Shown here piece by piece: positions 43,301-44,302 of a stretch of DNA of 44,302 nucleotides (positions within the stretch are counted from its first letter, which is position 1; each line of letters opens with the position of its first letter). Below the pieces are notes generated by a model, which saw only the letters and a list, made by a program, of their open reading frames with translations, was not told where the DNA came from and did not search any database. The translations under genes and the position numbers were made by a program. The DNA comes from Spirochaetota bacterium (lineage in GTDB: Bacteria; Spirochaetota; UBA12135; COTS27; JAFLEE01): contig JAFLEE010000040.1 of the NCBI GenBank assembly GCA_017302015.1, forward strand, positions 1 through 44,302, read 5' to 3'.

Positions 43301-44302
43301 GATTGCTCACGTTCAGGTTGGTCGACCAGACCCCCGCGATCGCCGGCGCGGCCCAGGGACCCGAGGCGTTCGTGGCGAACCAGACCCCCGTCAGCGGCGC
43401 GGGGGCGCTGGAGGCCCCTCCGGTATAGGACTCGATGCCGTTCGTCACCCAGGCGAAATTCGTCGGCGCCGTGATGGTGGCCGTCGGCGCGTTATTGGTT
43501 ACATACACCGTGAAGGAGGCCGAGCCCTCCAAACCGGTGGCATTGGTGCTGCGCACCTCGAGGGTGAGCGCCCCGTCGGCGTGGGAGGTCGTATCCAGGG
43601 CGAGGAACCAAGCGCTATTGGTATTGGACAGCGCCGTCGTCCAGGTCGCGCCGCCGTTGGTCGACCATTTCCAACCCTTGAGGAAGGACACGTTCTCCGC
43701 GTTCGTCCCGGCGAAGACCGCGCTGCCCCACACCGTGGCGCTATTGGTCGGGTTGGTCAGGAAGGTCAGCGCCGCGGTGTTGTCGATGAGGTTCGTCGCC
43801 GCGTAGGTATTGGTGCGGAAGTTCGACGAGATCGCCCGGAACGTGAACACGTTCGTCCCGTCCGGGAGAAGCGTCGTGTCGTAGGGGAGCACCCAATTCG
43901 TGTTGGTGGCCCCCGTCACCACGTTCCCGCCGTTGGTCGCCAGGTGCACGAAGGGCGGATCGAAGATCTTGGCCCCGTTGGTGGCCAGACCGCGGAAGGA
44001 CCAGGTGCCCGAGATCCAGGCGAACGCCGCCGTATTCGTCTCCGCCACCACCGGGGCGTTCTCGTTGAGCCAGACCGAGACCGGGAGCGTGTTCGTCGCC
44101 AGGCCCGCCCCGTTCGTCGTCCCGATCCAGGCCCAGTAGGCCCCGTCGGGCAGCGCCGCCACGTTCCACGCGTTGCTCCACAGCCCCGCGCCATACGCCG
44201 CGGCCAGGTTCGTCCCAACCATCCCCGCGGCGTTGCTCAAATAGACCACCGTCTGGGAGATCCCCGAATGCGCGTCGCCGTTGGTGCCGTAGAACGTCGC
44301 CT
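37302..44302 (-). CDS. giant Thr-Asn-rich Ig-like repeat surface protein with FlgD/type-IX-like tail (partial)
   Basis: More than 2,330 codons are open and the frame runs off the right edge, so the N-terminus is missing. The protein is built of Ig-like beta-sandwich modules of about 75-90 residues, each with strings such as TNLIDLTPPALS, STNGGATWT, DTTLLPDGTNVFTFRA and VVDNSPAAVALTN. Thr-Asn dipeptides occur about five times per 100 residues. A higher-order unit of 769 residues recurs: two near-identical copies and a diverged third. The last 90 residues (VSVLVHDLGGRILRRQVVV, then RDAQGRELPAGLYFILLQS, ending KYFKLVITR) fit the FlgD-Ig/type IX sorting-domain pattern. Likely a secreted or surface adhesin. 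No catalytic motif was seen. Confidence 0.9.
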   Translation of the reverse strand, partial: ATFYGTNGDAHSGISQTVVYLSNAAGMVGTNLAAAYGAGLWSNAWNVAALPDGAYWAWIGTTNGAGLATNTLPVSVWLNENAPVVAETNTAAFAWISGTWSFRGLATNGAKIFDPPFVHLATNGGNVVTGATNTNWVLPYDTTLLPDGTNVFTFRAISSNFRTNTYAATNLIDNTAALTFLTNPTNSATVWGSAVFAGTNAENVSFLKGWKWSTNGGATWTTALSNTNSAWFLALDTTSHADGALTLEVRSTNATGLEGSASFTVYVTNNAPTATITAPTNFAWVTNGIESYTGGASSAPAPLTGVWFATNASGPWAAPAIAGVWSTNLNVSNLANTTNAFWILVSNAAGKGASNVVTNLIDLTPPALSFAAAYSNGVLNGLTNLAGTAGDPFAPVTLRRLAFETNGVEIASFDLTALSTNWATNIDTALLADGTYNLRLTATNAAGLGANLLQTNLFLSNAGVPVAAITNLTNLQWVTNANQYFAGWASNAGFQLSTVLFGSNLAALAPATGTTNWSTTLAMGPVDGLTNVFYVVASNAAGKTATNVLTNRIDLTPPGLSLAAAWNNATFTASTNLTGSVTEAAIDPITFLQVSVLTNGAVRSNYSLAAAAGAFATNFDTSVYPLGFYDLRFTVSNQAGWTNGLLATNILFNNFSGALAMLQPTNNAYVSGVTILTGFVTAPNSAFFMSNGATAGAWVPMTTSGTNGLSNFDTTALADGAQVFAFRATNGAGLPYGQTNISVVVDNSPAAVALTNPAAGAYLAVSGGKATFYGTNGDAHSGISQTVVYLSNAAGMVGTNLAAAYGAGLWSNAWNVAALPDGAYWAWIGTTNGAGLATNTLPVSVWLNENAPVVAETNTAAFAWISGTWSFRGLATNGAKIFDPPFVHLATNGGNVVTGATNTNWVLPYDTTLLPDGTNVFTFRAISSNFRTNTYAATNLIDNTAALTFLTNPTNSATVWGSAVFAGTNAENVSFLKGWKWSTNGGATWTTALSNTNSAWFLALDTTSHADGALTLEVRSTNATGLEGSASFTVYVTNNAPTATITAPTNFAWVTNGIESYTGGASSAPAPLTGVWFATNASGPWAAPAIAGVWSTNLNVSNLANTTNAFWILVSNAAGKGASNVVTNLIDLTPPALSFAAAYSNGVLNGLTNLAGTAGDPFAPVTFRRLGLVTNGIEVVGWDLSALASNWATNINTAGYADGMYDLRLTASNAAGLGAFLLHTNVFLSNAGAASVAITNATNLQWLTNASVVFSGWASNSGVALASVVFGTNNNAFAAVSGTTNWSTNVNLTGLADRTNVFWIIASNQSGGAATNWLTNRIDLTPPALAWNAVWDNASFTGTTNLGGVVTEIAMDPITFLQLSVLTNGAVRSNYQLPAQNGAWATNLDTTPYALGWYDLRLSVSNQAGWSNLIFATNLLFNNFTGALATLKPTNGQYVSGVTMLTGFVTAPNSAMFVSNAATAGGWAAMAMATSNGATNLDTTAFVDGAQVFAVRATNAAGFPYGLTNLSVVVDNSPAAVALTNLAMGQFLNSATGWHVLTGTNADPHSGILTTFVRLSNLSGAGSLAMVPVGGSGFSNGWNVSALPEGPYWLWTETTNGAGLMTNTATVKVWLNRLAPVLSVTNTAPFALLTGTYTFRGVATNAFAGYDNQRVEIWTNAAFAWSGLGTNWAIPIDTSLLPDGTNVFTFRAVSTNFVTNNLLFTNVIDNTGATAFVTNPGPAGTAWGNFVFQGTNREPESALLGWEWSTNGGATWTSAASNTNAAWILTLDTTLLPNGPMPFQMRLSNAAGLVQITTPTLYVSNSPATILFTAPAPMAWITNASEPVSGTATSAPAPLLSVLFATNAAGPWRPPLGTAAWSTNSGNWIGLNRTTNAFWILATNGTGGVSNSQTNLFELTRPPAGFAPSVPNSNVSNVAVIAGYADSFSPATQLVIEVLSLGTPVARASILGSLAGSNWTWPWDTTALTNGTYDLRLSLTNAAGWFSNVHATNLQVTNATSYHLQFAALEAPASNLVAGVAAPFHLTLFDQFTNRLMTNGAVPLVFAGLGLSPKGDLPAVGGAAQGAWASINFTAGIASNVMLTAVKSGTQVLTVASATNLTNLPLSVSGGVAVPDTSFFAVEPIGGTVATDLTNRLWANDAYSNAAGTLPTFVFLRYAHSNSNFQKDLTMDPAGSNEFRALYRAGSGMGRYVASAYLGGMNEGERAKRDVQAPSDGWISLDLYDVPASNIEALIDQFSGGPTLTQNPIRKGQDLDLYFRGQIGQTVSVLVHDLGGRILRRQVVVIRQEGLQSLHFQSRDAQGRELPAGLYFILLQSSEPHTEKYFKLVITR
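38495..39690 (-). repeat. diverged third copy of the module in the giant gene
   Basis: Approximate bounds. The protein here (TGTNADPHSGI..., LPEGPYWLWTETTNGAGL, LLPDGTNVFTFRA, GWEWSTNGGATW, SAPAPLLSVLFATNAAGPW) aligns in order with the two near-identical copies but with many substitutions and small gaps, at the same spacing of about 2,300 bp. Confidence 0.75.
40804..41995 (-). repeat. near-identical direct repeat, inner copy
   Basis: Matches 43111-44302 at a constant offset of 2,307 bp. By eye I found only three differences (40908/43215, 40995/43302, 41043/43350), all silent. Identity begins sharply at 40804; on the C-terminal side the two copies differ greatly. Confidence 0.92.
43111..44302 (-). 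repeat. near-identical direct repeat, outer copy (runs off the window)
   Basis: Partner of 40804-41995 and still identical at the window edge, so its true length is at least 1,192 bp and may reach the full 2,307-bp period or more. More copies may lie outside the window. Confidence 0.92.

Noticed and set aside
37302-44302. CRISPR array or simple DNA repeats because of the repetitive appearance
   Set aside because: The periodicity is codon-level (Thr-Asn, Ala-Thr-Asn) in an open frame with Ig-like modules, not fixed-length repeats with unique spacers.

Overview
The window is GC-rich, densely coded DNA from a Gram-negative (diderm) bacterium. The best taxonomic clue is the flagellar rod/hook protein at 23924-24775, whose N-terminus and DDGV/FP-GS/PVVG-LGTGVEVNE pattern match, from memory, the spirochaetal FlgF (FlhO) type. 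Outer-membrane barrels, lipoproteins, an Omp85 barrel and a heptose-isomerase-like protein confirm two membranes. I therefore favour an uncultured or high-GC member of Spirochaetota, with moderate confidence. No rRNA, tRNA, CRISPR array, transposase or phage gene was found.

Layout. (1) 1-3839, minus strand: leuS, a class I/II aminotransferase and the start of an Arg-tract protein, coupled by two ATGA overlaps. (2) 3983-5233, plus: bioA. (3) 5360-14421, minus: a ten-gene co-directional run (aldose-epimerase-like protein, TerB/FHA/ABC-2 transporter, GmhA-like isomerase, AEC permease, HAD phosphatase, lipoprotein, exported protein, SufE, FolB, STAS protein). (4) 14503-15386: a single-gene unit for an unknown exported protein with its own promoter and a very clear terminator. 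(5) 15452-24775, minus: an eight-gene envelope run headed by flgF (exported protein, two barrels, a 1325-residue TPR/beta-propeller protein, a CsgG-like lipoprotein, a SurA-like helical protein, an esterase-type hydrolase). (6) 25115-26317, plus: Omp85-type barrel, convergent with a minus pair (DUF2231-like membrane protein and chalcone-isomerase-like protein). (7) 27433-30360, plus: selD, selU and a double-STAS-like protein, ended by a bidirectional terminator. (8) 30444-36913, minus: B12-dependent ribonucleotide reductase nrdJ and clpB, separated by a structured AT-richer spacer. (9) 37302 to the right edge, minus: more than 2,330 codons of a giant Thr-Asn-rich Ig-like repeat protein with a FlgD/type-IX-like C-terminal tail.

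How the parts fit. Most named genes are housekeeping: tRNA charging, biotin, folate, Fe-S assembly, selenouridine in tRNA, deoxynucleotides and proteostasis. The less ordinary content is surface biology: the flgF-led envelope run, the TerB-FHA-ABC fusion, the Omp85 barrel and the giant repeat protein. In that protein two 2,307-bp-spaced copies are almost identical in DNA over at least 1,192 bp and then diverge abruptly. Regulatory signals worth attention are a full sigma-54 consensus upstream of clpB and a set of -10 hexamers only 5-10 bases before start codons, which suggests leaderless transcripts. All functional assignments rest on reading motifs by eye; no database search was run.
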